Source: Oscheius dolichura (lineage: Eukaryota > Nematoda > Chromadorea > Rhabditida > Rhabditidae). From it: 64,000 nt of DNA. The notes under the pieces are model-generated. The model did no database searches. It was not told the origin of the DNA and saw nothing but the letters and a program-made list of their open reading frames with translations. The position numbers and the translations under genes are program-made. Each line of letters opens with the position of its first letter. Positions within the stretch are counted from its first letter, which is position 1. Below are positions 11,701-23,893 of the stretch, piece after piece. The stretch is from NCBI GenBank assembly GCA_932521035.1, contig OW051493.1, positions 2,604,001 through 2,668,000 on the forward strand, given 5' to 3'.

Positions 11701-13378
11701 TTCATAGTCATTGCTTTCTCCATGCTGGGACCTGCTATTATATTTAGTATGGTTGTTTACGCACAGGTTTGTTTTCACAAAAGCTTTTTTGATCACTTAG
11801 TTCAGGTTGCAGCGTTTGGTGTTGATAGTGCCACCATGTTTTTGTATAATGGCATACCAATTGCCTCGTTCATATTTCTCTGTTTCACAACAGAATCCAA
11901 CGTTCAACTGTGGTTTGCCAAGATAATGTCAATAATTTATGCTTTTGTTATGTTGGCAGTTCTGGTGGCTACAACTAGCCAAATTGTTCTAGAAAGTAAG
12001 TTATTATATTGTTAATTATATATCCGTTTCTTTCAGCGGTCGTTTCACCTACTTCTATGTTTATTGTAGCGATGGTTTCTATTTTCTTTGGAGCTGCATG
12101 CCTTCATCCTTGCGAGTTTAGCAACATCATTTATGGAACAGTGTTCTTTCTTATGATCCCATCAACCTATGTGTTCCTTTCTTTATATTCACTGATCAAT
12201 TTGAATGTAATCAACTGGGGGACTCGTGAAGCTGTTGCAAAAGCAACTGGACAAGTGAACAAACCTCGCGGCCTCCAAAAATGGCTAAAACAAGGATTGA
12301 GTGCTATTGGACGCATTATTCCTAGACGTTGTGGTGGAAAAGATCCGGAAATGGATGAGATGCAAAAACGAATGCAGGAATTGGAAACACGTTTAGCAAC
12401 TATGGCGGCTCCTGAAGAGGAGCTGAAAAACGAGCAGCCTATGCCAATGGAAGATGAAGCTAATTTGAAACAGGTGCTATTAATTTGATATTATAATAGT
12501 CTTCAGGTTGTTATACATGAAAAAGAAGAAAAAGTGCAGACACCTATGGCTTGGATGGACTACAACTATTTGAAAGTGTGTGAGAGAGGCCGCTTGAAGG
12601 TAGCTGAGCACGACTTTTGGACACAACTTATTGAAAAGTATTTGAAGGTATTTTAATTATTACACTCTTGCTATTTATTGTTAAGCCTATAAAATCTAGC
12701 CCAGAAGAGCAGCGGGCCGTAGCGACCGGACTGGCATCCCTTCGCAATCAAATCGCATTTGTACTTCTGCTTCTAAACGCACTTCTGGCTTTGGCTATTT
12801 ATCTTATCCAAAGGCATAAAAACGTCCTTAGCATTCATTGGACTCCTTATGGTTTGTAGTAAAATCTTCATTGAAATTCTTGTAATTTAGATGGCTTTAA
12901 ATGGACTAAAATGAATGAAGAAAAAGGCAAATATGAAGAAACAGATGATCCTCTTAAAATAGATCCGCTGGGAATGGCAATCATTGTCTTCTTAATGGGT
13001 ATTCTTATTGTACAAACAATAGGTTGGTTTAATTTGTTTATTTTTCACATCTTCGTTTAGGAATGATTATCCATAGAGTAAATACCCTCATCGGAGCTTT
13101 TCAAGAAGTAGATCAGTTGCACGAAATTCTAACTTCGCAAACGAAAAAACACAGCGACGATGAACGAGTTCTTGCTGCCGGTAGGATATTTTTATCGCTC
13201 TTATCTTTTTTTCATTTTAGCTCGTCTAATGCTCGATGTCAATCGACAAGGAGGAGGAGGCCATGCAGCCGACGGTTACACACGACATGGAGCTGAAGAA
13301 GGAGGAGATGAGCATGTTCTTTTCAAGCTACAACGAGCCCGTTTAGCTGCGAAATTAAAGCAAAATGGTACGATGTAG
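8729..13378 (+). CDS. chs: Chitin synthase
   Basis: This is a membrane-embedded processive glycosyltransferase (GT2) that makes chitin from UDP-GlcNAc, used in nematodes for the eggshell and the pharyngeal lining. The ATG follows a ttttcag acceptor by six bases. N-terminal membrane segments begin LLLFICGSIFLSFGVVFSK. The catalytic core shows FILAIDGDSKFEPEAV, CGRIHPIGSGVMVWYQKFEY, the donor-site block EDRWLSTLMLKQGYR and FNQRRRWTPSS. It is followed by five membrane segments, then INWGTREAVAK (the WGTRE signature), a coiled coil (MQKRMQELETRLATM) and two C-terminal membrane segments. The Gly/His-rich tail ends ARLAAKLKQNGTM. Length is about 1,250 aa, normal for animal enzymes. About 20 introns of roughly 35 to 45 nt interrupt it. 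Which nematode paralogue (eggshell or pharynx type) it is cannot be decided here. Confidence 0.95.
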
Positions 13379-13451
13379 TTTTATGTTTTTATAAGTTATT
13401 ATTTGATTTTATACATTGTAGTTTGATTTTTGTCTTAACAATTTTTATACT

Positions 13452-13457
13452 AATAAA
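13452..13457 (+). terminator. Polyadenylation signal of chitin synthase
   Basis: AATAAA lies 74 nt after the stop codon in AT-rich DNA. Confidence 0.6.
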
Positions 13458-14031
13458 GGTGTAAATTATAATTCTGATTTTGTTTTGAAAAGCTCCGATG
13501 GCTCAAATTTTTGAAAACAACTTCATCGTCCTGACTATAGCAAAGGGGTCAAATAAAGATTTTGTTCTATTATGTATTCTCCTGTGAACAAGATATTCTT
13601 TACGAAATATAGGAGTCCCCTCCACTCTGCCGGCTAGCTAAATTGAAAAAAAAGTAGTAAACGTCTTGGAAAGGAGGACAGAGAGAACATCATCGATGTA
13701 AGACACCGCGGACTACGACGGAAGAATGCTACAAATGCCAACTAGAGAACTCCTCCAAATAGACAGACACCTTTTATAAGAGTGAAAAGGGGATTCTTTA
13801 TGATGTTCAAAAATAACATTGAAAATGGCTGTCTTCTCTTCTCTACGAACATCTGTTCTCTATTTCAATAGAACTCCAGTCATTTTCCGTCCAAGCCAAG
13901 TAGGCACTACATCTCTGAAAGGATCACGTCTCTCCATTTTTACTCTATTCCTTACCACTTTTTTACTCGAGCTCTTGTCCAGTTTACATGACTTCAGTCC
14001 GGAAATAGGGACCTGCTGAAATTTTTTGATT

Positions 14032-14938
14032 TTATGGATATTGGATAAGGAGACAGACCGTTGAACTGCAGGTGCTTCTACCCAAGGTGTAAGAGAAGGA
14101 ATACGTCGTATAGGTCTTGCCTTCAAGGGGAACGGAGACCTGGGGAGGAGAGAGATTGGCTGGGAGGGATTGGAGGATGTTACCTTGGAGGCGCCGAACT
14201 TATTCTCGACGGGCACCCACCAGTAGCTGTCTCGGATCTGGCTATTCGCATTGGGGACGGCTACTCGGTAGATTAGGTCCTAAATTTGACGATTGACAGA
14301 GGGGTTAGACAGATGTGGGAAGAATTGCCCGAATTCTGGGAAACAAAAGAAAAGGAGGACAGAGTTCCCAAGTGGCCGGGCTTTTCGGACGTAAGCATCT
14401 GAAGCGAGCGGAGGAGGCTGGGTTGGCAGGCGCTTTTGAGCTCTTTCTAATTCATCTCAGAATTATTCCAGAGAGCGAAAACTATCGTCTGCTGTATTTT
14501 TGGCGGGGTTTTCACTGTAGAAACCAAAGAAGATCCGGAATGTACTCAAAGATTTGAGGAAAAATGGAATAATCTCCCGGTACGCAGTGGCCTCTGCAAT
14601 TAAACCGCAAAACATGGTGGCCTGTAGAATGGTGTTATTTCAAAAATTCAATCCAAAATACCCCATAAGATGCTCCTGCCCGTCTCATTTTCTCATTTTA
14701 AACCCGGGGTCCCTGGACAAGAGCCCGCTCTCCGTTCCAATGACAGTAAAATGCTCGAATAAAGGTTTTTTTCAAGTTTAAAAAGGCTGGAGCCGTCCTG
14801 ATCTCCTGTCTGCCCTTAGAGACAGTCATTTCCCACCTGTAGTGTTGCATTGCTGTCCGGCACTGGTATCTTCTTCCCAATGGTGGCAGAATTGACAAAA
14901 TAGACGAGAAAGGACAGCAGTAACGAAGCTGTTTTCAT
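14032..14938 (-). CDS. Small secreted protein, possibly cystatin-like
   Basis: There are three phase-0 exons: 14938-14837, 14279-14184 and 14139-14032 (introns 557 and 44 nt), coding 101 aa. Exon 1 is a signal peptide (MKTASLLLSFLVYFVNS) plus ATIGKKIPVPDSNATLQ with one N-glycosylation sequon. The mature chain is about 84 residues. The order of an amphipathic stretch (NATLQDLIYRVAVPNANSQ), then YWWVPVENKFGASKVSV, a PLEG turn, and KTYTTYSFSYTLGRSTC resembles a cystatin fold. The classical QxVxG inhibitory loop is not conserved, so protease inhibition is a guess. The ATG sits eight bases after a tttcag acceptor and 57 nt downstream of a TATA box, which supports the gene model independently. Confidence 0.62.
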
Positions 14939-14994
14939 GGGGAAAACTGAAACGAAATGATTATGAGAGAAGAGAAGAGGAGGAGGCGACGGGC

Positions 14995-15002
14995 CTTTTA
15001 TA
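14995..15002 (-). promoter_or_regulatory. TATA box of the small secreted protein gene
   Basis: On the minus strand the sequence reads GGCTATAAAAGGCCC, a near-consensus TATA box 57 nt upstream of the ATG. A transcription start would be expected near 14970, followed by the tttcag acceptor at about 14947. Confidence 0.6.
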
Positions 15003-15611
15003 GCCAGAGGTTGGGGAGGAGACAACAGGAGGATAAATGACGGACAATTTGTTGACTCGATGATAAGCAGAGCTTATACTTCAACGAAGTTGTTTATCAG
15101 CCGAAAATAGCGGGAACAACTGTGTGGAGGACGCTCTCCGGATCAGAAAGAAATCAGTCGGTTGGAGAGAAAGATTGGGGATAATGTCAACAGATATTCC
15201 CGGGTCAGGGTGCAAATAGGTCAATATTATCAGGGAGAGTGAGAGAGTGGCAACCGGGGAGAAGGTGTGAACAGGAAGTAAACAACAATCAATCGAGGGG
15301 CGCCGGTCACAGTTTCTGCCCTTTTCGGTAGGGGGGAGGAAGAGAGGGACAACCGTTACCCGGCAAAATATGAATCACTATTGACTGTGGTGGCAGCCGG
15401 GGCGGGCACCCATTACAAAGCTGGTTAACAAACTGTTTCCCGGGAGAGCGGGAGAGGGCAAAGTGATCTGGAAGGGATGAGTCACTGTGAAGGGAACACA
15501 CACACGACAAGGGGAGGACAACACGGCGGGCATCCCGAACACCAACAGGGGGAGGACGGGAGACTGGACGACACAGTAGAAGAACCGAGAGAGACTGGAA
15601 GAAGATAGGAT

Positions 15612-15897
15612 TTAAAGGGACTGTCAGGGACCTTTGGATTAGTGAAAGACTTAGCGTCCTTTTCTGTAAAGCACTTGGCGGGAGTTCCCATTTTCAAACG
15701 CCATATCTGTGCTTTGCGGCGGTTGGTGAACGTTTTTGGTATCAGTTTGTAGAGAAAAAATCGCTTGTAAAGGTGTACTATCGACGGTTTCTCCACTAGA
15801 CCACAGAGAGCTCCAATTTCAAAAATGAGGAATCCCGGCCAAGGGCTTTACAGAAAAAGTCTTTCACTAAACCAAAGGTCCCTGACAGTCCCTTTAA
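15612..15897. mobile_element. Fold-back MITE, 286 bp, TTAA ends
   Basis: The left arm begins TTAAAGGGACTGTCAGGGAC (15612) and the right arm is its inverse, ending GTCCCTGACAGTCCCTTTAA (15897). The arms are about 85 nt long with a few mismatches and one short indel; the spacer is about 115 nt. TTAA is present at both outer edges, which would fit a TTAA target duplication. There is no coding capacity. Confidence 0.7.
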
Positions 15898-17306
15898 GAC
15901 TCTTTTTATCCGAATCACGAGCGTATTTTTCTTTTCTGAATTGGTCGCGATGCATTTCACCGCCCAAAAACTGGAGAGAAGAGACAGGAGTCCCGAGGCG
16001 ACTACGATCCGGCTTTCAAAAATTCACCAGGGGGGATAATCACCTTTTTTGATAATGTAATGGCACCGCGGTTTAGATAGGAGTCCCGAGGGGAAGACGG
16101 GGGCAGTGAACTCGAGAGGACTGAAGGCCGTCGAGCATTCGCCTGCCCCTCTGTGCCTCCAAATTCCCCGAATCTTTACAGTAACCCAAGCCAAATGGGC
16201 CCCACTTTCTATCAAAGCCACTAGTTCAAGTTTTCCCTTGAACAAGTTCATATTGCGTCCTCCTCTACAATGCCGGGTCTGTCGGCCATCCCGCCCCAGG
16301 TGTTCTCTGTCCCCGCCGGCCGCCGCCATCCTCCCCCCAGCTGACCCAGTCCCCCATGAGAAATGTCTATTCCAGTGGTCAAACACAGAGACAGACAAAT
16401 GTGTTCCATTGATCGATGTTGGTTGGCTGGCTGGCCTCCTCCTCCTCCTGGCCCCAGCTGTGTTCTGCCTCGCTAGTTTTATGGCCCTCCCGCGCCTCGC
16501 CTTCCTTCTTTCGGTCCTCCTTTGTAATTGATCGTAAAACTTCTCTCTCCCCCTTCCGAACCCTGCACTTTGTCTCGGGAGACGGAGAGAGGTTACATTT
16601 ATTCCCCTTTTCCTCTTCCTCGTCTCACAATTTCTTCGTTTGTCCTCAATATGGGAGGACGAGTCGTATAAACGATCTTCCGGATAATTTACCCATTTCT
16701 CCCTCTTGAACTTGATTCTTCAAGCGTTTTTCTACATTGGATAAGGGAAGAGAGAGAATCCTCCTTGGCCTACCGCCCCGTACGCCTCAGAGGGGCACAA
16801 TCCCACATCTCCTTTGGGTTGGCCGGAATGCCGGTCTGGCACACAGATCTTTTTTTATTGAAATGGGTCAAAATCTCTCAAATTCTCCTTTAAAAGATGA
16901 TTTATGGGAGAGGTTAATAGTTATTAGGGTCAAAAATACAGTCAAAGAGTGGCACCTCGAGTTAAACGGCTCCAAGTTGAAGGCGGCCCGGCCTACTTGC
17001 CTCCAGAGCTTTCCCGCCGTGGCTCCCTGTCATTTCCCATGTTCCGTCCATTGTTCTCCCTCCTCTTCTCAGCCGTAAACGAGTGCCCATTGCCCGTTAT
17101 TAGATGTTACCTTGGCTGTTCTAATCCGCCTGCGTCTCCTCCCCTGCCGCGCTTCCTCTCCCGCCCTGCTCTCCCGCTCCTTTATCCTTTATTTGCATAA
17201 GGAATGCGGTAATTGATAGCCTTCGCTTCGCTAAGAGCCTGTTGCGCCTCGCTTTTCTTTTCCCTCCTTATCTCTACAACTCGCTCTCCTTACAGATAAA
17301 AAGAGG
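15898..17306. other. Intergenic, GC-rich, no gene supported
   Basis: C/T-rich DNA with short frames only. The last bases (ctctccttacag, ending at about 17295) form the acceptor before the Wntless start codon. Confidence 0.5.
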
Positions 17307-20018
17307 ATGACCGGGGCTGTCATCGAGAATTTGAGTAATCGAAAACTGACCGTCGTCCTCGCGGCGCTCCTCCTCCTCCAGGCGGCTTTCTTCTTTGTCG
17401 GAGCCTATTATGGTAACCTTTTCTAGAGAAATCCATTCGAAATCGGTATTCAGCTCCCCAGCCGACAAATGCAATGGAATTTGAACTGATCACCTGCCAT
17501 GATCCTTCAAAAGGGAGGGGAGGACACTGGACAGACAAGGTAAGAACGCCGTTGGGAGCGGGGAATGAGGGCATTCTAGGCCAATTGCGACGTGATCCAA
17601 GAGCTGGCTCACTTCGACGCCTCTGGTTCCTACGACTTGAGGGAGATCGTCTTCATCGCCCAGATGCCCCACGTGCGGTGAGTTCTGGGGCAGGCGCCTT
17701 GGGTGTCGGGGTGGGTTCTTGGCCAGGAAGACATAAATGGTAGATGGCCCGGGTGGGTGTCTGTCCTGAATCCCAAAGCGGCTACAGGTAACCTTCAACG
17801 GTCCGAGATTGCTGGCCGGCCTGGTCGCCTGGCTCTCGGGGAAGACCTGACCCTAAAACTGCTGGGCACATGTCTAGTCCCATGAGATTGGAGCATTTTT
17901 ATGATGGACCCCTTCAAAGTTCTTTTTTCTGAATGAGTCTCTCTTCGCGTCGGCTATCCCCGGACGAATGCCCGGCCACCAATCCCCTCCTTTTCAGTGG
18001 CAACATCCAGCTGAAATACTCCTCCACCTTCCAATTTCTCCTCGGTTTAATGGCCGTCGAAGTCGAATACAACGATCACTTCAAATACGGTAAGCTAATT
18101 GGTTAACCTCCTCCTTTAAATCAAAATTTCAGTTCCCGGAGCCAAGATAGAGTTCGAGGTGCGTCTCGGAGCCCGACAGGTGGAAAACGATGCGTGGCTC
18201 GAGATCGGCACCGCCAATGCCACCAGGAATCTGGAATGCACCATCTCGGATCACAAGGTGCTCGTCTTTTCTCTCTTTTTATTTTCCGTCCCAGAAAGAG
18301 GAAGGCAACACCTACGAGTGCAATATCCTCGATCTCTTCGAGCTGCCCAGTGTCAACTATCCCTTCTACCTCCTCAATGTCCGTCTGCCCATCAGCCAGG
18401 CGGCTTGCAGGTGTCTCCTCCCTTTTTTTATCAACTGCCCCCTCCCAGATATGACCCGAAGAGTCCCAACTGCCAGATAGGAAAGGTCACCAAGCTGTCT
18501 CTCATAGAGATCCATCAAAACGGCGGGTTCACTCTCGTCTGGCTCTGGATGAAGACCATCATCTCGCCGTTCGTCGTGGCCGCCGTCTACTGGTATTGGA
18601 ACCGGGTACCGTGCCTCCTAGATCACCTATCAGGTCTCTATTTAGATCAATCAAATGGCCAGGAAACCCTACCTCATCGAGAGAGCCATCTTAGCGCTGG
18701 GATTGAGCACTGCCGCCCTTGACGGTAGGATTCCTTACTATTAATTGGGGGTGTCCAACGGTCGGTCCTTTCCGCTCTATTCAATAAACCAAGGACTGGC
18801 CCCTGATAGACTCGGGGACGAGGGTGCCCGACCACGGGATGAACTGGCCGAGGATTCAGACATATTTTGAACAAAATCGAGTAAAAAAAGGACAAACCTC
18901 GGGATCAGCCCGATTCCAACGGTGGCATTTCGACTCTGAGGATAACAGAACAAAGTTCTGGGCCGCTTGAGCCCGGTACCCATGATAATTTTCCTTGGGG
19001 AGTATTGGGTCAAAATCCTCGTCCTCCTCCACCTGTCATTGTTCATTTCAGTCCCCGTCGAATGGCTGTCCCTCATCGTCCGCTTTCCTCTCCTCCTCAT
19101 TTTGAGCGACATCCGGCAGGTTGGCCTCCTCCCACCCCTCCCTAATTAATTCCTTCCAGGGTCTGTTCTACGGTGTCCTCTTCGCCTTCTGGCTCATTTT
19201 TGCCGGCGAGCATTGTATCGACGACAACGAGAGGAATAACCTGGTTCGTCTTCCTCCCGTCCCCTGATATTCCATTCCAGAAATCGTACCGCCTGAACCT
19301 GGCATCCATCGGCATCGCCTCGCTGGCCCTGCTAATCTACGAGTGCTTCGAGAGGGGGATGCAGATCTCGGACCCATTCCATTCCATCTGGTCCAGCGAG
19401 ACCGGCACACAGCTGGCTGTTAGTCGACTCTAATTCTATTTAAATTGCTCTTTTAGTACCTGACACTGTACCTGGCCAGTCTCTGCACCGTGGCCTACTT
19501 CGCCTTCCTCCTGTACAAAATCTTCCGCGCTTGGACAACGATCAAGAGCAAGAGATCGGCTCAAATCTACAGGAATTGTGTCAATAATCGGCTAAAGGCA
19601 AGTCCTCCTCCTTCGTATTTAAAAAGAATTCTTTTCCAGGTGGAGGGAATCATCTATCGCTTTAAATTTCTGATGATCTTCACTATCGTCTGCGCCGCGG
19701 CCACCATCATCTCGTACACGATGAAACAACACGGAGAGGCACAGATGCACGACGATGTCGACGGCATTATGCAGCATAACACGTCGTCCTTCTTCACCGG
19801 GGCATTCGGCATGTGGAATATTTATGTCCTCCTCTTGTTGGCCATGTATGCCCCTTCACACAAGCAATACTCGACGACTACCCGTAAGTTCTTCCCTTCT
19901 CCACCTCTAACAAGTATATTTTATAGAGCTGATCGATGAAGGGGAAGCTTTAATGGACAACGCCGTCGGGACAGAAAGCACCTCGATGGCGGTACTCACC
20001 AAACCGGCCACTGACTGA
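17307..20018 (+). CDS. wls: Wntless (Wnt cargo receptor)
   Basis: Wntless/MIG-14 is a multi-pass membrane protein that carries lipidated Wnt from the ER and Golgi to the cell surface and is recycled by retromer. The start [14 protein letters not shown] matches the family N terminus, and the ATG follows a tacag acceptor. A lumenal domain follows ([40 protein letters not shown]). Then come the typical [18 protein letters not shown] before TM2, [48 protein letters not shown] and [15 protein letters not shown]. The C terminus carries [18 protein letters not shown] and MYAPSHKQY. First exon 17307-17412, second 17454-17539; the stop is TGA 20016-20018. Codon use is clearly GC-richer than in the neighbouring minus-strand genes. 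Confidence 0.95.
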
Positions 20019-20086
20019 AGATGGCCAAGATTCCGTATGCTAGCTGGTGGTAATTTATTGTGATCTCAAACGCGTGGCTTTCTTTC

Positions 20087-20092
20087 AATAAA
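20087..20092 (+). terminator. Polyadenylation signal of Wntless
   Basis: AATAAA lies 69 nt after the stop codon. Confidence 0.65.
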
Positions 20093-20274
20093 TTTCCTAA
20101 TGGAATTCCTCCTTTCTGGGCTTTGTAATTAGAGAATGGTAAAGGGGATAAATTCGATACACTTATACTCTAAAAATGTGCGGTTGTAACATTGAGTAAC
20201 CGAAAATGTAAGCAAAAAATATTTATTATTTAGACTCAATAAACAGAATATTCACAAAAACATTAACGTTGTTT

Positions 20275-21677
20275 TCAACAATCGTCGGTTAGCTTCTTTA
20301 AAGCAAAAGATATTTCAGCGATGTCTTCAGGGCAAACTTGAACAAGTTTAGCGATCCTTGGCAAAAGCTGTTGTAAAAAGTGTTGGTCTTACGTATAAGC
20401 AACATACCGACTCTGCAAATTCGTAACTATGTACAATCGAGATAGAAGCATCGACAAGGCCAGCACCAAGAAGAGAGAAGTCAGATTTCAAGCAAGCAAC
20501 GGATGTGCTGCAAAAAGCTATACCGAGAAAAATATTGAAATACGTTGGTATGTTCTGTACTGTTTCATTTGGTTTGGCTAAACGAAGAAGTATTTGAATA
20601 TACTGCAATAATAATTATTAATATTTCATTGTTTGATAAATCAGTGATGCACGAGAAGTTTTTACCAAGAGGGCAGTGTTCTTTTTACTAACGAGATCTC
20701 AATTCAAAAATCTGCTCGTGCAACGCTGTACATACCTTATCATTATAGAGGAAAAACATATCCATAAATAGCAATACATGGTCCCAACAAAGCTGCATAT
20801 TTAATTCTCCGTCTATATCCAGTTCCTCAATCGTATAACGTGCTGAAATGAAGATGTTACAAGGGGAAAAAATGATAGTCAGCTTACACAGTGATTTCAA
20901 TATAGACTCTGGGTATACAGTTGGTGACTTAGGTAGTGAAAAGTTAAGCGTTCGTGCTACTCTCAGCTCCGATTTCGCTACAGCTTTGAGAGTATAGGCG
21001 TGCCCGAGTGAACGCAACATCGAAACAACGTCTTTAGTAGATAGACTCTTCAAGGATGAGCGATAAATTTTGTAAAATTACATACTGTATGATACTGAAA
21101 TTCTTTACTGGCTAACTGTATACATGAGCAAACTCTTAGTGGAATTTGTCTATAAAGTGGTTAAAGAAAACAAAAAAATCTTACTAACCTTGAAAGGTTA
21201 GCTTCTATTTTTCCCCATTCTTCATCTTTCTTTACGAGATTCATATTACTTTTAGCAACAAAATTGTATAAATTACGAGTTTGTTTTCTCATAAAACTAT
21301 CAAACACAATTAACATTGCTCAAATAAACTAAAACCTATCAAAATACAAAGCAGCAATATAGCGGATTTCTCCAGGGAGCCGCATTCTTACACAAACAGT
21401 AAAAATATATTCCACACTATCCAGGGACAAAAATTCAAATAAATCTTCCTCTACTTTCGATAGTCGTTCTAAATGGATATAAATAAGAAAATCACTACGG
21501 TAAAACCTTTATTTTCCTCAACTAAAATATTCATCCAATCATCCCAATAGTCTTTAGGTAAATCACCATCAGTTTCGTCGAAGTTCGGAGTAATACTTTC
21601 AGCATTACGGACTTTCTGTAGGAATAAAACTTAGATGTTTGAAGGCTTACTTTTTCCCATATCGTTTCAGCGTCCAT
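20275..21677 (-). CDS. CNTD1/COSA-1-like cyclin
   Basis: The protein (about 330 aa, the size of CNTD1) begins MDAETIWEKVRNAESITPNF. A cyclin-box-like helical region follows: FLSLDSVEYIFTVCVRMR, AALYFDSFMRK, VCSCIQLASKEFQYHTSLK, then VVSMLRSLGHAYTLKAVAKS and ELRVARTLNFSLPKSPTVYP. The pattern of an Ala-Ser-Lys helix, then a GxAY segment, then ESE(L)xVLxxLNF is what I know from CNTD1/COSA-1. That family marks crossover sites with ZHP-3 and MSH-4/5 in meiosis. Another divergent cyclin is the alternative. The final exon ends EISFALKKLTDDC. It lies 159 nt downstream of the kelch gene and its ATG follows a gactag acceptor, so it looks like the third gene of an operon. Confidence 0.62.
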
Positions 21678-21836
21678 TTCTAGTCAAAGAAATAACGTCT
21701 TCATATATACATTTCGTTTAGATACTTTTAGCTATTTTTTTAGCTATATGTTAGAATTTACAAAGAATAGCCACTTTTTTATTTGAAACAGATTAGGGCA
21801 AACAAAATAAACAAAACAACAACAAACAACGCAAAA

Positions 21837-23706
21837 TCACTGGAAGCAACAAAACTTTCGGTGTTTCTTTTCTTTCTTTTCTTCCACAGTTGCGCGGTAA
21901 ACAGGATCTTCTAAACTACAATATTTTAGCCAGGTTGGAAATTTTACCAAAAGAAACTTCGGTCCCCTTAGTAAGACGAAGAGTTTGAATGCATTTTTGT
22001 TGACCATTCGCACGGATTACCGGTATTACGTCTTGAGGTGATGGCATGTCTTGGTTTAACTTGGGTGTGTCAATAACTTCTATAATAAATACAAGAAAAT
22101 AACAACCAATAATAACAATACCATTTTGGGTGAATGCAACAGGAGCATTTTTTCCAGCAAAGTTATTTATATTGAAGTATGCTTCTTTAGCAGGGATTTG
22201 TTCCTAAAGATAATTGTGCAAATTTTCTGTTAGTATATACCTGAGCCATCGGGTGAACATTGCTCTTAAGATACGACAAATGAGGCTCTTCAAGGCCCGT
22301 AATCTCAAATAGAAACACGTAAAGTCTGCAATGCCTTGAAATACCTTAAAAATTCGAATATGGGTTCCATGTTGAAGAGGAATATCTGCCATAGGGACGT
22401 CATAGTCGCCCCAAAGATATATGTTACCTGTCGAAGATTAGGATAACAGCAAATTTTTGTACCTGTATTCGTTACACACAAACGAGGCTCGATAAGGTCA
22501 CATGGCATTTCACCTTGTACCATTTTCCATTGATAGTTTACCGGATCCAGCATCCAATAATCACGCAAACGCGTTACTTCGCCGTGAACTTGTCCAAATT
22601 CGCCTCCTGCTACCATGATTCCTTCTGAAACTCTCAATAGGCTTTAAAAAAATCAACCTACTGCTAAATGAATCCAAACCACAGTTCTTTCGTGGAGAAG
22701 GAAATCCATAGTCAGAATCAGCTGTGCAAAAGTAGGAAACGATCTGCTCATAAAACAATAATTACTGTTGTAAACCCATACCTTCGCTGTGCCTGTAATT
22801 GGAAAGGTGTGAACACGGCTCCAATCAAGATAACCGTCTTTATGCGCCGACATTAATACAACCCGACTAAATTTGCAAGTACATGAATGTGTATACTATA
22901 CCCTTTGTGTACGAATCCATCGTAAAAATGGCTTAATTCTGCGTCTGGAATGAAAAAGTAATCCAAAGGATTTGATGGTACGTCCGTCATGCAGTCCATT
23001 CGAAAGACCTGCAAACCAGGGCCTGCCAGAACTATCTAAAATGTTAAGTTCACAATTTTAATTGAAAAAAAAATACGATCTCCGGGACATCCTCGCGCAT
23101 GGTGCATATATACTGTCCAGAAACACTAATTGGCTGTAATAGAAGAGAACGGCTCTCAGCAACACACAGACCATTTTCTGACATGTTTAGGCGAAAAATG
23201 TTAAGCTGAAGGAAGTAGAATTGTTCGGTAAAAGTACGATACATACTTTGTTGACTCCATAATGGAAATCTTCTGTAACGAGAATAAGCGATGATCCCAT
23301 TTGAGGAGATGGACATTTCAAACTGAACAAAAATTTCAAAGTACCTAAAACTAAAACATGAAAACTATCTAGTTACCAGTGTAATGAAGTGGAATGTTAC
23401 CAGCAAAGCATCTTGCATCTGTATCAAAAATAACAAGGCCTGATTCACCATTGCTCATGCCACTAAATATAGTGTAAATTGAGGCAGAATACTTACGTTG
23501 TTTGGCATTTTTGATCCTCCACCTTATCGTATAGGAAATACAGAAATTTGCTGTCGAAACTTTCATTAATGTCTTGGTAGAGAGCTTGACGCCATTTACC
23601 TTTATTTTATCATATTCATTTTGTAAACAGACCCACCATTCAAACGCTCTTGCGGATTTACAGCTTCTCCCCACTTATATGTTAAGTCGGTAGTGTTAAT
23701 ATTCAT
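21837..23706 (-). CDS. Kelch-type beta-propeller protein with a CaaX-like tail
   Basis: The ATG follows ttcag directly and starts [19 protein letters not shown]. Many exons separated by introns of about 35-45 nt give roughly 460 aa. Propeller-blade features include [54 protein letters not shown] and a clear kelch motif ([20 protein letters not shown] with a Trp eight residues on), followed by [17 protein letters not shown] cannot assign an orthologue. In the best splice model the last exon ends [15 protein letters not shown], a polybasic stretch plus a CCFQ terminus that fits a prenylation box; the model rests on acceptor tttag at about 21934. It is flanked by a HORMA gene (187 nt upstream) and the cyclin (159 nt downstream). 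Confidence 0.68.
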
Positions 23707-23893
23707 CTGAAGATTGATTTCAAAAATAATACGAACAAAAGCCTTTTTTGCCTAAAGGCATCACCGTCTTGTATGATTATATTATATGAATCAACATAAT
23801 TTCAGGAAAAGGACACAACTACAGAATTTATATTTATTATTATAAATTTTCAAAACAAAAAATACAGAGAACATAATTTACAGGCATAAAAAT

